Assembly: GCA_027886175.1 (NCBI GenBank)
Contig: JAJNNQ010000075.1
Coordinates: 5,373,001 to 5,437,000 of the forward strand
Length of the DNA stretch: 64,000 nt
Source: Phylloscopus collybita
Lineage: Eukaryota; Chordata; Aves; Passeriformes; Phylloscopidae
Direction: 5' to 3'
The position numbers and the translations under genes were made by a program. Below are positions 1 to 11,530 of the stretch, piece after piece (within the stretch, counting starts at the first letter, position 1; the number at the start of each line of letters is the position of its first letter). The notes beneath the pieces were generated by a model. That model was given only the letters and a program-made list of their open reading frames with translations. It did no database searches and was not told the origin of the DNA.

Positions 1-1375
1 CTGGAAAAAAAATCAGAAATATTTCCATCTCTTTAGGAAAATTCTAACAGGACTCTCTCTGATGTTTTTTCTGTGAAACACTCTGATACAATATAAATGG
101 TTCAAATACTGCATCAGAGCCATTATCCATCAGGCCCCAAAGCTGAGATTGTCCTAGTTGGCCCTTTAAAAAGGAATAAATCAAGTTTAATTGGATGGAA
201 GTGACTGGATGGTTTAGTTTACCACTGCACTGTTGGTGCTCTGCCAGAGATTTTAAAAGCCAGCTTGGGAACTCAGAGTGAAAGACAGAGAGACAATTAG
301 CAGAGATCTGGACTAAAGAAACAGCTTCTTCTCTTTCCTTTTACCTGTCAGAGAGCTTTCCTTCACAGGTTTATTCCCAGAAGTTTAATTTTACCTTGGT
401 AGTGAATAAATTATTTATTTATAAGATAATATTCTTTATAAAATTAAAAACTTTATTCTGTCTCTGTATAATTTTTGAGGCTTTGTGTATGTGTGTGTGA
501 ATAAATTAGCAAATGCAAATGGAATGGCCATTACACTGGGAAATCATATTTTATCCTATAACAAGCAAGTGAAAGATTCCTCCTCATCTAAATCATTCCT
601 GAGGTGAAAAGATGAGATCAATAGTTAAACCAGGAACATTTTTTTTTTTGTTATTATTTCTAACCTGTGTTCTATTTGTTTTCTATAATAAACTTAGATG
701 AGTCACACAGGAAACATTTTATTTTTTTCCTTCATTTAGGCACCTAGTACATACTAAGGAAAAACTACTACTAAAAGAAAAGTTTTTTAAAAAATGCCTT
801 GGCTGGTTGAAAACTGAAATGTTCCAGTTGACATTTTCAGCTAAAAAATCCACACACTTTTAACAATGTAGGATTTCTACAACTATTTTCCTGTTGGACA
901 TAAATTAAATTGTAATTTTTTCTTTCTCAAATTACAGAGAGGGAGCTTCCACACTGAGTGTCCTCTGAATAGAGATATCACTTTGATAATGTCCATATTT
1001 TTGGGTCTGAGTAGTCCAGTGCTTTTTGATGACTGTGGATTGAGTACGTTGCATTTCAACTGCCTCCCACACAACCATACAGTAGTTGATTTTCTGTTGT
1101 TTGCCTTTTTTTCCTTTCATATTTTTTCCATACTTTGTTCCTCATTATCAAGGATCACGAGTTTGAGTTTAGGTTGGCTATGTGCTGTGTGGCATCAGTG
1201 ATGACAACGATCACTTCTTTGCTGATTCCCATCTGGCAGGATTGAAATATGTGTGGGCAAACAAACAATGTTGGGTGGAAGCTCATTTGCACAATTGTGT
1301 GAGGGTCCAGACATCTTTTAACACTCTGCTGTGGTATCACGTAGGTAATTAAACACACTCTGTGATGCACATTTA
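1..1375. other. AT-rich non-coding DNA, no gene seen
   Basis: No exon-like open frame, splice-bounded segment, recognised repeat or RNA gene is visible. Open frames are at most 87 codons and overlap each other on both strands, as expected by chance. The stretch ends at the target-site duplication of the solo LTR that starts at 1381. Confidence 0.6.
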
Positions 1376-1380
1376 AATGG

Positions 1381-2051
1381 TGTCCTGGTTTAGGGCAATT
1401 TTGGGAGGAAGCCTCCAAAGGGGTTTCCTCTGGAAAGCAAACCCAAATGGCCCCTCCCCCAGACCAGTCTGGGAAAACAACTTCCTCAGAGAAAAGTTGA
1501 AAAAACTATTTATTCAAGAAACAAAATGCCCACAAGCACAAAGAATGAATGACATGGAACAATAAACCCTCTCACAGCTCTGAAGAGAGATGGCAAACTG
1601 AGGCAGTCCTTGCCGTGGGTGCAGCTCAGCTCCCTCAGTCTCTCACCAGCCCCACTCCCTCCGCAGGGCCAGGCCCGGCGGCCGCAGGTGCCAGCCCTCG
1701 CTGCTCCTCTGGGTTTGTCAGTCCAGAGCAGATTTAAACAGTCCCAAGAAAAAGAGAAAAAATAAAAACAAACAAACAAGAAAACAAAAAACCAGTCCAG
1801 GGAACTTCTCTGCCTCAGCTAGCTAAAACTAACTAAGAGAACAGGAGATCTCTGTCCCACCTCTGTCCGTGCCTCAGACGAACTCTGGAACAAGGCCGTG
1901 TGGGAGTCAGGCAGTTTTCTCAAAACAAACTGTGCACTGCTTCTTTCTCCCCCTTTGCTACCAGAACCATTTTAAAGGTACAGAACTGAATATACAGCAC
2001 AAACAGAACCAACAATTGGGGATACAAGCATCATAAAGTCACCCTAGGACA
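1381..2051 (-). mobile_element. Complete solo LTR of an endogenous retrovirus (passerine family, minus strand)
   Basis: The element starts TGTCCTGGTTTAGGG and ends CACCCTAGGACA, so its ends are the inverted pair TGTCCT/AGGACA and obey the retroviral TG...CA rule. It is flanked by the direct 5-bp repeat AATGG (1376-1380 and 2052-2056), which proves a clean single-LTR insertion. On the minus strand there is an AATAAA polyadenylation signal (complement of 1509-1514) and a TATA-like TTTAAA (1733-1738), giving the transcriptional orientation. A GC-rich block near 1650-1710 and an A-rich block near 1745-1790 are internal. No internal proviral genes remain, so it arose by LTR-LTR recombination. I recognise it as a common songbird LTR; the exact family name would need a repeat library. 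Confidence 0.87.
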
Positions 2052-2253
2052 AATGGGAATCAGGAGAGAAGAAAGCTGGCTGGCACATGTCTGAACTCTG
2101 GAGAAGCAGTGTCCTGGAAATGTGTTGGTTTAGGATTGTATGTGTTTAAAGCCAGTTTCACATCACATAAGGAGCACGCTATTTGTCATGCAGACAGCTA
2201 AGGTGTAGTGATGAGTAGAAATAGAAATTGTTCAAACGCTAACAATAACAAAA

Positions 2254-2420
2254 CAGGGTCTCCAGGGAAATGGTTATGGCCCTAAACCTACCAGAGTTTT
2301 TATGTTTGGAGGATTTCAGGGACAGGGTGGGATATTCAGGGTTGTCCTGTGCAGGGGCAGAAGTTGGACTCAATGGTCCTGGTGGGTCCTTTCCAACTCA
2401 GGATGTCCTGTGATTTTATG
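2254..2420 (+). mobile_element. CR1 LINE, 3'-terminal fragment
   Basis: The sequence matches the conserved CR1 3' region: a block like 'agttggactcaatgg' near 2351, then 'gggtcctttccaactcagga' near 2385, ending in the octamer-like tail TCCTGTGATTTTATGA. It is 5'-truncated, as almost all CR1 copies are, and has no coding capacity. The tail at the right end gives plus orientation. Confidence 0.85.
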
Positions 2421-3635
2421 AAAGCCAGATACAGAACTTGTGACAGAATGTTGAGTCAACATGGCAGAAAGAAAATGAAACATCCAAGGGTCTGTACAAC
2501 AGAGTGGGATAACCTGGGCAGATTATGAATACATTACACACAGAGAGTGACAAGACACGATGAACCTGAACACTGATAAAAGGTCAGAGCTGATTGTGTG
2601 CTCATGTACAGAAAGTTGGTATCTGCAAAGCAGACATGTAAAACAAGTCCTTAAGCTTCCTGTAACAGATTACTCTCTTGAAATGCTATATGCATCTAAC
2701 AAAACAACTTAAAGCACAGATATGTTATTTTATAATTACTGCCTCCTTTGCAGGAGAAACACTGCTAGCAGAAAACAGCAATGCTGTATTAAATAATGTC
2801 ATACTATGATGAAACTGCAAAGGCTGAGATCACCATGGGGTTGTTGTTTTTTTTTTTTAATTTAAAAATGGCCTGATTACTGTTGAAGGATGCAAAAGAT
2901 CATAGCTAATTGAGAATTGTATAAATTAAAAACCCTGCTTCAGAAAAAAAATTGATTCACTGTAGTCAAAATAACACAATATACATATGACAATATTTTT
3001 CAAGTATCCCCCATTTCTTTATAAAATATGTGAATATTGATTTTCACAGATACTTGACATTTTATTCCTGTCCATAAATCTCCCTCACATGTACACAATA
3101 TTCCAAGAAATGTGAGAAAATACGAGTTAACAAATTCCCACCTCAAAATCATCCAGAGCTGATATACAAGTTGTAAAGTTATTAGTATGCAACCTTCTAG
3201 TTGCAAAGCATACACCAAAAATGTGCATCAGCAGCCATATAACAGCTCTCACACAGCTGTTACATAGCTATCTCAGTGTTACCAGTACTAGTGCAAAATA
3301 AACTTTTACAGTTTTTATTTCTACTTATGAGTAGTTAGGATTGCTTTATGACCTACCATGTGTGTGATATTTAAAAGTAGTTTCATATCTGTAATTTTTA
3401 GTAAAGAACACTCCTTTGCCTCCCTCTCTTTTCAAGATGGAAATCTTGACAAACCAAGGGAACACGCTGACTTCTCCTTCACCATTGGTGAAGAGACTGG
3501 CACACCTTTTCCTCTTTCTTCTCCAAAACCTGCAAAATAATTCCCTTGAGCAACACCACTTGTCTTCTACTCAACATAGAAACACGAAATATCTGCAAGA
3601 TATGTTCTTTTATACCTCCCCATGTGAGTCTTTAC
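2421..3635. other. AT-rich non-coding DNA, no gene seen
   Basis: No recognised gene or repeat apart from short T and A runs (for example 2842-2859). The longest open frame is 72 codons and has no recognisable protein features. Confidence 0.6.
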
Positions 3636-3790
3636 GTTTCCCTGGAAATGTTCAAGGCCAGCTTGGACAGGGTCCTGAGAGACCTGGTCTCTCAGGTGAA
3701 AGATGTCCCTGCCTGTCCCTGCCTGTGGAAGGGACATTGGAACTTAAATGTTCTTTAAGTTTCCTTTTTAACCCAAACCCTTTGTGATGA
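3636..3790 (+). mobile_element. CR1 LINE, 3'-terminal fragment (diverged)
   Basis: CR1 3' landmarks appear in order: 'ccctggaaatgttcaaggcc' near 3640-3660, 'gatgtccctgcctgt' near 3702, and a tail 'aacccaaaccctttgtgatga' at 3770-3790. A short internal duplication of 'cctgtccctg' is present. It is more diverged than the other copies, with a degraded terminal octamer, so probably older. Confidence 0.78.
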
Positions 3791-5640
3791 TCAACTGCAA
3801 TGTTGTTACTCCCATGTGGCCACTGCCACATTGTCCCTCACATTCAGAGTCTTGTCTCTTCTCGTACTGTGACACAAATTATTGCTTTTGGAAGAAGGAA
3901 TCTAATGACCTTCTATCTTTCACAATAAACTCTATTATTTTTGACTTTGATAAAATCAAAACAAAGACTGGTTCTGTTTTTCAGTATCTTGTATGTCTTC
4001 CCTTCTATCAGTGCTATCTGATATCTAGTACATCAGCTGAATTTCAACAATGCTACAATTCTTATATTTGATGTTCTTGTTGTTGCTTGTTCACACTGAT
4101 GTCTGTAGATCTGCTGTAATTGGTTTAGCATATTTTTAATTTTGTTTTTAATTTGGCGTCTGGGTGTCAATATAATATTTACATCCAATAAGATGAACAT
4201 CTTTCAGTTTCTTTCATCTAGTTCAGATATAGTCAATTTATCTTGTTCAATCAATTAAATCAATTCAATTAACTCATCTAGTTCAATTTATCTAGTTTTG
4301 ATATAGTTTACTTTAATATCCTGGAAACCATAAGCTTATGTGTCCCAGTGATCTGTCCTTTTCCACAGCTCTTCTGCTCAGGCCTGCTACATTGACAATG
4401 TCTACTTCATATTCTTGTTTTATTCCACCATTTAAAGCTGTAGTTTCTCTTCTACTCTCACATCCTGCCTGGCACAGTCCCTACTTCATTCTGTTCCACT
4501 TTATTGTGGAACCAACTATTTCTCTGCCACTTTGCTGGGTACCACTTCACAGGATTGCACATCCTGTGGTCTTTATTTCAGGTCATGTAAGTCCTGTGCC
4601 ACATTAAAAATGAAGCAGAAAGGAGTTGCATGGACACAGCAAAAGAAGGATCATAAATCTCTCAAAAATGTAACCCACACCTAAATAATGAGATAAAGCT
4701 GTGGTCTATCATGAGATTCTGGCAGCATCTGAATTATAGCATCATATGGCTGGAAAGCATCCGTTGGGTTTAATTCCTCAGAGTAAGTTCAGACTTATTT
4801 AGGGCCAATATCTTTTTCTGGCTGTGTGAGTTGGATGCAGAGATATAGGCATATGGGACATGAAAGAGGCCAGATTGCTGCAGGTTGTTAATGTGTGAGC
4901 TACAGGTAGAGCAGTAAGGGACTGTGAAAAAAAGGCAGGAATTTGCACTGGGTGCTTAGTGCATGAGGTTTGACAGGCCTGAAGTGTGGGATCTGACACT
5001 GAGATGTCTGTATATCCCACTGCAGAGCTCAGGAGAAGGAAGGGGGCTTGTGCCACACAGAATCAGACTCTGAGTGATGGAGAAAAGTACAAGGTTGCTC
5101 ACAATTGACAGCAAAGGTTTCTTCTGACACCTGAACACTCCTCAGAGGTCTGCTGTCTAGAGAGTGACCTCCTATCAAGGCTCAGATCTCACAAGTTATG
5201 CAGACAGAGGATTAAAAAGTGCCAGAAAAAGTCAGAAGCCAGGCAGAGTGTGACGGACTCTTGCAGGGTTATACAGTAGGGTACAATGGGACTATAATTA
5301 GCTTGATGGTTGAAATGAAGGAACAGGACACAGAATTACAACAGATCAGACATGTAGAAGAAGGTTATACCTTGGGAAAAACTCTACATGACTTGCTCTT
5401 AGAATGCCACCCTTTGCATTAAAGAGAGATCTCCTGAGGAAGTAAAATAGATTAGAATAGACTATGCACAAGAAGTCAAAATATAACATGATCACACTGC
5501 AAGCTACTCCAAAGTGGAGAGAATTAGAGTGATGAAATGTTATATGCATTTAATAATGATTTGGGTGCAGTGACTAAATCCATCAAAATCTACTTTATTT
5601 CTTTCCAATAACATGCAAGCTGAACTAAATTTCCTAGAGC
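3791..5640. other. Non-coding DNA, no gene seen
   Basis: Contains a local imperfect duplication of 'tcatctagttca' (4214 and 4274) in a very AT-rich block at 4130-4320. Open frames up to 95 codons show no domain, and several overlap on both strands. No known repeat recognised. Confidence 0.55.
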
Positions 5641-5730
5641 TAGGATATATCAGTGCTCTATATTTAAACTTTTTGATGATTTTCACTCTAAATATGCTCT
5701 GTTTAGCAACTGGTGAACCTTTCTTCCCTT
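5641..5730 (+). repeat. 90-bp direct repeat, copy 1 (outside the LTR)
   Basis: This 90-bp segment recurs at 7497-7586 with only three mismatches that I can count (about 97% identity). Outside these borders the flanks are unrelated. The other copy lies inside the solo LTR at 6764-7672, so this one is probably the source and the LTR-embedded one the derived copy. Confidence 0.85.
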
Positions 5731-5797
5731 TTTTTATGTCTTTTTTTTTTTTTTCCTGAGATGTTTTTTAATTCCTTATAATTGCACAGCAAACACT

Positions 5798-6000
5798 AAT
5801 CATAGAATCATGGGGATACCCTCCACTAGACCAGGGTTCTCAAAGCCCCATCCTATCCGGCCTTGGATAATACCAGGTGTAGGGCATCCACAACTTCTCT
5901 GGACAACCTATTTCTGTCTCATAATACTCACTAGAAATAATTTCTTCCTAATGTCTAATGAACACGAGTCTCATCTCTTTAAATACTGCTGCTTAGGCTA
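5798..6000 (-). mobile_element. CR1 LINE, 3' fragment with internal deletion
   Basis: Begins at the left with AATCATAGAATCATGG, the complement of the CR1 octamer tail, followed by 'ccactagaccagg', 'caaagccccatcc', 'gcatccacaacttctctgg' and 'atttcttcctaatgtctaat', which are CR1 landmarks in the expected order. The usual ~60 bp between the tail and 'ccctccactagacc' is missing, a small internal deletion. 5'-truncated. Confidence 0.87.
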
Positions 6001-6268
6001 TTATTAGATTGTACTGCATTCACTTATAAAATAAAATTAAATGTCCTTCTCTGAGTGTTCATTATAATAAAACCGAAAGGAGGTATATTTTTTATTATTT
6101 TGTTTCAAAAACATCAGTGGAAAATGAGTGTATAACACTGGCTGCATGAAGCTCTGCACACCAGGTAAACAATGTTGAATATATGCAGCTGAAATTGCAG
6201 CATTCTTTTAAACTGAATATGTGGTCAGTCAGATCACGCACTCTGTTTTAGTGCAAATATCTTTTTGG

Positions 6269-6500
6269 GATCACAGAATGATTAAGGCAGGTAAAAACCT
6301 CTAAGATCAAGTTCAACCATTAATGGTGCACTGTCATGTTCACCACTAAACTATGTCACCAAGTGCCACAGCCACAGAGCTTCTGAACAATTCCAGGGAT
6401 GATGATCCCACCTCTTCCCTGCTCAGCCTATTCCAGTCTGCCCAAATGCATCTGAATATCCTTCCTACCCTCAAGCAAATCAATACTCCTACCCAACAGA
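6269..6500 (-). mobile_element. CR1 LINE, 3' fragment of an older subfamily
   Basis: Left end GATCACAGAATGATTAAGG, then 'aagatcaagttcaacc', 'caccactaaactatgtcacc', 'aagtgccacagc', 'ttccagggatgatgatccca' and 'cctattccagtctgccc'. This resembles the CR1 subgroup whose 3' region reads 'aaccatgtccctaagtgcca'. Divergence is higher than in the copy at 5798. Confidence 0.78.
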
Positions 6501-6969
6501 ATTTGGGATGGGAAGAAGTTTTGACCTGGGCATACCAGCAGTAGATGGTCACGTCTGCAGCCAGCACTATTGCCTAGAAGGTACTTGCAGAAGACAACAG
6601 TAATTTAGGGAGCACAGAGGGCAGTCTGCACACCTGGGGTCTGACTCAGCTGCTGACACATGGGAGCCTTCTGTTGTCTGAGAGGGGTACAGGAGATCAC
6701 TCTTGGTCGGCAGCAGGACCTGTGGGGGATGTAGTAAAATCTCAGGAGGTTAGGCAGGGTGTGTGTCTTGGGTTATGGAACCAAAAATATATATTCTATT
6801 TCATTTGCTGAAAGCAGCTGGGGAGATGTTTTTCTTTATCTCTTGTAACTCTGGGAGGAGGGGCGGGGGACAGATGCCTTTTGATAATGGGCCAACTGTT
6901 AAAACCTGGTGAGGCAGTGTTTCTTATCTCTTTTCACAATGGGCCATTAAGACTCCCCAAGCTGTTCTC

Positions 6970-7034
6970 CTCCCCAAAGCAGTACATCCATGATACCCTC
7001 CCCAAACTATACCCTCCCCAAAGCAGTACATCCA
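6970..7034 (+). repeat. Internal ~44-bp duplication within the LTR
   Basis: 'ctccccaaagcagtacatcca' appears twice about 44 bp apart. The related LTR at 17214 lacks it at the corresponding place, so it arose in this copy or its subfamily. Confidence 0.75.
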
Positions 7035-7496
7035 CATTCCATCATCCTATTGTGAGATGCTCCACCCAGTGTGGGGAGCCAACCATTCCTACCTGGATAA
7101 AAACTGAGACATAGGAACACAAGCTATCTAGTTTCACCTGATTCCTGGAGGAAGACTGGACCCTTCTCACCATCACTGGACCCTTCTCACCCACTGAACC
7201 CATTTTCTACAGGATCATCTCTACTTCAACAGAATCACATCTGCCACTCCAGGAGGACTCACTTTTGGACTGCTTCCAACACCCTGACCAAACAGGGTGT
7301 CAAGTTATTCCCTCTGACTCTGTCTGGGTTTTCCAAAATTGTTTGTTTGCTGGTTTGGTTCGGTGGTTTTGTTTTCTACTACATTTGTATTGTTAATATT
7401 CCATTCCATTCCTTTACTATAATAAAGAACTGTTATTCCTATTCCCAAATCTTTGCCTGAAAGCCCTTAATTACAAAATTATATATTTTTTATATA

Positions 7497-7586
7497 TAGG
7501 ATATATCACTGCTCTATATTTAAACCTTTTGATGATTTTCACTCTAAATATGCTCTGTTTAGCAACAGGTGAACCTTTCTTCCCTT
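7497..7586 (+). repeat. 90-bp direct repeat, copy 2 (embedded in the LTR)
   Basis: Near-identical to 5641-5730, at an offset of 1856 bp. It is bounded by LTR sequence on both sides: the polyadenylation region is upstream and the LTR terminus CCAAGACA is 86 bp downstream. The insert is therefore younger than the LTR, unless the LTR family carries this block natively. Confidence 0.85.
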
Positions 7587-7677
7587 CAGGCGGGGGTGAG
7601 GGGTTTATATTCTCCATTCTAAGGGAAACTACAGCTTTCCCTGGCAAATACCTGTCTTTCCAAACCAAGACAGTGTG

Positions 7678-10600
7678 CAAGCATCTTAAATGACACAAGG
7701 TATTTAAATGTCAGCAACTGACTTGAACTCCCTGAGTTTTCTGAATTTTTGTTTCTGTGGCAGTTCTAACCCCTGACTGCCATAGTCTTTGCCCTCTTCC
7801 TATGGAACATGTTCCAGGCTCATTCTCCCATTCCTTTTCCTTGTTTCTTGTTCTAGTTGAACTCTTTGAGTAACGCCAGCATATTAATCTTACAGGAAGA
7901 TACTATTTTTTTTTTTCTTCCATACTATAAAACCATAAGACCTTTACAGAAAGTCTTGTAAGGAAAAAGGTGAAAATGTACAGCTGGCAGGGGGAATGCA
8001 ATGACCAGCAGTGAGGCTGCCATGGAAACATAGCCTGAGGCTAACAAAAGACAAATCTTACCAGTACATATTTAATGAAATTTTGATAAAAAAGCAGGCA
8101 AATCTGCTATTAAAAACATAATTCTTGTTTGTCGACGTTGCAGCTAAGAATCTGCTACTTATTTCTTTTCGTTGCTTGTCACTGTTAGTGCAAGTGCTAG
8201 TACATTTTTAAAGTGGCCAATACCAATGGCCTAAACTTCTTCCAAATTAAAGTGTTTAGCTTAGAAGACTGGTCAAGGGAGAATGTGGAGACATAACCAC
8301 ATAATTTAAACACCTGTATTTACCTTTATTTATCATGTGAATAATTTCTAGTGTGATGATTTAGAGCCATAATGTGACATGGGAATTATTACTTTATTAA
8401 CATCAAATATCCACTTGTGCAGAAACATATAAAAGGAAATTTTTAAACTTTTTTTTTTAGGTTTTTGTTTGTTTGTTTGTTTGTTTTTTATCATTATTTT
8501 ATTTTTCTCTAATCAAATAACACCTTTTATCTTGCCAGCAAAGTTTGTAATAATCTGACACTTTAGGATATATTGTAAAAATAATCACAGCAATCCAAAT
8601 CAGGATTTAATTGTACAGCCACATCATACCTTCAATTTGGGACATTTTTTTTCTAAATTTTTTACATAATGGTATATTTTGCAAATATCTATCCCATTAA
8701 TTTAATTTATAAATCATGTGTTGATGTGTTCACTTTTTTTTTTCTTTGAAATGGTGCAATCACACAGTCCATAACTTCTTTCTTAAAGGGAAGTGATGCT
8801 TTAAAATATTTGGGAAGTGTTGTTTTTAGTCAGTCACCCAGTAACACAAGATGTTAAAGCTAGCTACCATATTCTGGAAGCTGAGTAGATCAAACAATAG
8901 AATGAGCTTAAGATCTAATCATATATACCCAGTCAATCCCCCAAAAAGAATCTGAATACTAATTTTCTTGATGCATATCATGCACTCTGTCCTCATCAGC
9001 AACCTTGAGATCAAGAATGGATATGCTTATTCTGACAGAAGATTAAAATTGTGTCCTTGTGACACAGCAGAAAAAGTTTCATTCTTTCTGAAATATGAGA
9101 TTCAGAGCAACTGTCTTTGAGAAGAAACACAAAGAGGCAGCTCAAATATTTCAGATTTCAGAATAACCTTTTTTTCCAGAACTTGAAATCCAAAGATCCT
9201 CAGTGTGAGACGCTACCAAAGGGGTTTTTTTTTCCTCTTAATCTGCTCTTGGAGTTATCAAAATCATGAATGGGAATGACTCTGAACAAATAGTGACACA
9301 CGGAAGAGAATAACTGCTGGATGCTGGGTGGAAAAGCTGGGAGAAATTTTTTTTGTGGCCCCTTCACCAAAACCCTGGAATCAAACGATGACTTTGGGTA
9401 GCAGGGTGCACACGTGAGGGGATCTGATGAAGACTTGCACCTCCTACCTCTGCGTGGTCATTTCCCATGAGCAGTTTGCTTAAGGAGCAGTTTATCTCAT
9501 GGAAAATGAGGACAGACTCATTTACGTCAGACTTAGAAGATCAGAGGCAGGAGGAAAATAATCAGTGTGCTGAACATCTTGGGTACATGTACACTGACAT
9601 GGGAAGTATGAAGATAAACTAAAAGATTTGAAAACTTTAATAATGCAATTTATTTGCTGCAGCAGAGCTTTGAGGCAATTGCATATGACTGCACTATGAA
9701 CAGGAATTGATTGAGGATCATTGAAAAAAAAACCCCAAAAACGGAAAATGAAAATAGTAAGTGACACAGCCCTGTGCACCAAGATTTTCTGTCATTAGTA
9801 ATGTTTGATAACTTCTAGCTATAACTCCAGAAAAATTGAATTGGAGATGACTGAAGGAAGTGTGACATTTTGTTGAAAAAAGATGAAGCAGCTACATAAG
9901 CAAACAATTCCATTTCACATGAAGGACAGTATTTTAATGAAGCTACAAAGTAGTTAAAGTTTTGACTCAGATACAAAAAGAAACAAGAAACAGGAACTGA
10001 GATTAATAAAAATAAATATAAATATATATAAAAAAATAAAATAAAATGGACATATAGAAAAAGAGTTAAAAAGAACAAAAAATATGTAGTGCAAAGGCAC
10101 ATCAAGGGTAACAAGACATAATTCTTTAAGTAGTAAAAGAAACGTCATGGAAAATCTTGATCTGATACTCAAGTTCTTGTCGTTCTTAAGTTTCCCTGTA
10201 AAAGGTCAATGACTAACAGATGTCTGGAAATACTAATGTTGTGATAAAAGGATAATATTTCTGAGTTTTCTATTTTGAATAAGGAAAACAGAAATGAAAA
10301 AGTAATTGCTAACACTTGATAAATTCCCAGTTAAAATAATTTCACATTTTTTGTAACTATTTCTACCTCAACAACTGAAGGGCTAAACCAGTAGCAACCA
10401 ACAAAACCAAATTATATTATTACCTCAAACCACTGCAATTTTCATTCAAGACAAAGTTACAGTCTTCTGAATAAAGATGGTAAAAGTAAATAGTGAAAAA
10501 CAAATCCTAATTTTAGAAAGATTTATTTCATGCCCCAGCACGATCCTAACAACAAATGGAAACATGAAAACATGGAGCCACTACCACTGTATGAGTCTGA

Positions 10601-11389
10601 TAACCATATAAAGAAGTTATCAATTTCAAAAGAGAAAGAATATATTTGTGGAGTCTTACAGAAAGCTACCATTTAACTGATCAATACATTCACTAATTGT
10701 GCAAACAATTTAAAAAGTGGGTTTTTTTCAGTTTGCTGATCATATGAACCTGAGAGAGGAAACACATATACTAAATGAAATTAATAGAATAGGAAGTAAA
10801 TTTAAAACTTGATAAAACACTCATATAGAAAGAAATGAATGAATGAGATTAAGTGAGCAGAGACAGTGTGAGGTGTCAAAATTGAAAAAGAGAATGTCAA
10901 CTATACAGTTACAGGATGGGGTATGACTGTAGCCGATCTGTAGAAAAGGTATCTGCAAGTTAGAGAACAATATTCGTCAAATATCAGCAAAAAAAAAAAT
11001 TTGTAGGGTGAAAATAGAAAACTATTTTGTTTGACAGTAACTCCCAAAGCCTCTAGAAGATAAGAATTCATTCACTCTCTTTCAGGTCTAGTACCATGTT
11101 AGGGATGATGGAACTTCGGGTTTTGGACCAAGTGGTGTGCAGTTATTAAATATTAACTTTGAGAGCTGTGACAAGAATAAACATGAGCCTGTACACCAAG
11201 AAGACTGAAAAACTTCTTCAGTTACTGAAATTAAAATTGTCTGGTGCTCCACCAACTGCAATGGGCCCCTAACTGTCTTGTTCAGAAGAAGACATGTCTG
11301 CACTATGGACACCAAAATGCAGTCACGGAAAGTTTTGATGTGAATTGCAGCACAGCAAAAAATATTTCCAATTTAAGGCTGGGACTGAT
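7678..11389. other. AT-rich non-coding DNA, no gene seen
   Basis: Largely unique sequence. Simple repeats are a (GTTT)n run at 8465-8488 and an A/T-rich purine stretch at 10003-10047. The open frame on the minus strand at 9815-10114 is only the complement of that A-rich stretch. No exon, RNA gene or recognised transposon is visible. Confidence 0.55.
8461..8490 (+). repeat. (GTTT)n microsatellite
   Basis: Five or more GTTT units preceded by a T run. Confidence 0.9.
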
Positions 11390-11530
11390 TGCCTGGAAAC
11401 TGTGAAGACCTCCATCACTGGAGGTCCTTAAAAAGGACTAGAAAAGCCTGTGTCAGGAATGGAGCTCGTGTACAACTTATCATGCTTCAGGGCAAAGAGG
11501 AGAATTAAGTGGTCTTTTAAATCCCTCTGG
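11390..11530 (+). mobile_element. CR1-like LINE 3' fragment (diverged)
   Basis: 'gcctggaaactgtgaagacc', 'tccatcactggaggtcctta', 'aaaaggactagaaaagcctg' and 'ggtcttttaaatccctctgg' follow the order of the CR1 3' region. The terminal octamer is lost. Old and diverged, so lower confidence. Confidence 0.65.

Larger units (their letters stand above)
6764..7672 (+). mobile_element. Complete solo LTR carrying a 90-bp foreign insert
   Basis: The ends are a perfect inverted repeat, TGTCTTGG (6764) and CCAAGACA (7665-7672), flanked by the 5-bp direct duplication GTGTG (6759-6763, 7673-7677). A TATA-like GATAAAAA lies at 7095-7103 and an AATAAA signal at 7421-7426, both in plus orientation. It shares long blocks with the LTR at 17214-17816, for example 'attgtgagatgctc' and 'ggaggaagactggaccc'. 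Two private features stand out: an internal tandem duplication near 6970-7034, and a block at 7497-7586 nearly identical to 5641-5730, outside the element. No proviral genes remain. Confidence 0.9.

Noticed and set aside
4735..4795. Possible CR1 end ('agcatcatatggctggaaag')
   Set aside because: Only one short match to the CR1 3' region and nothing further in order.
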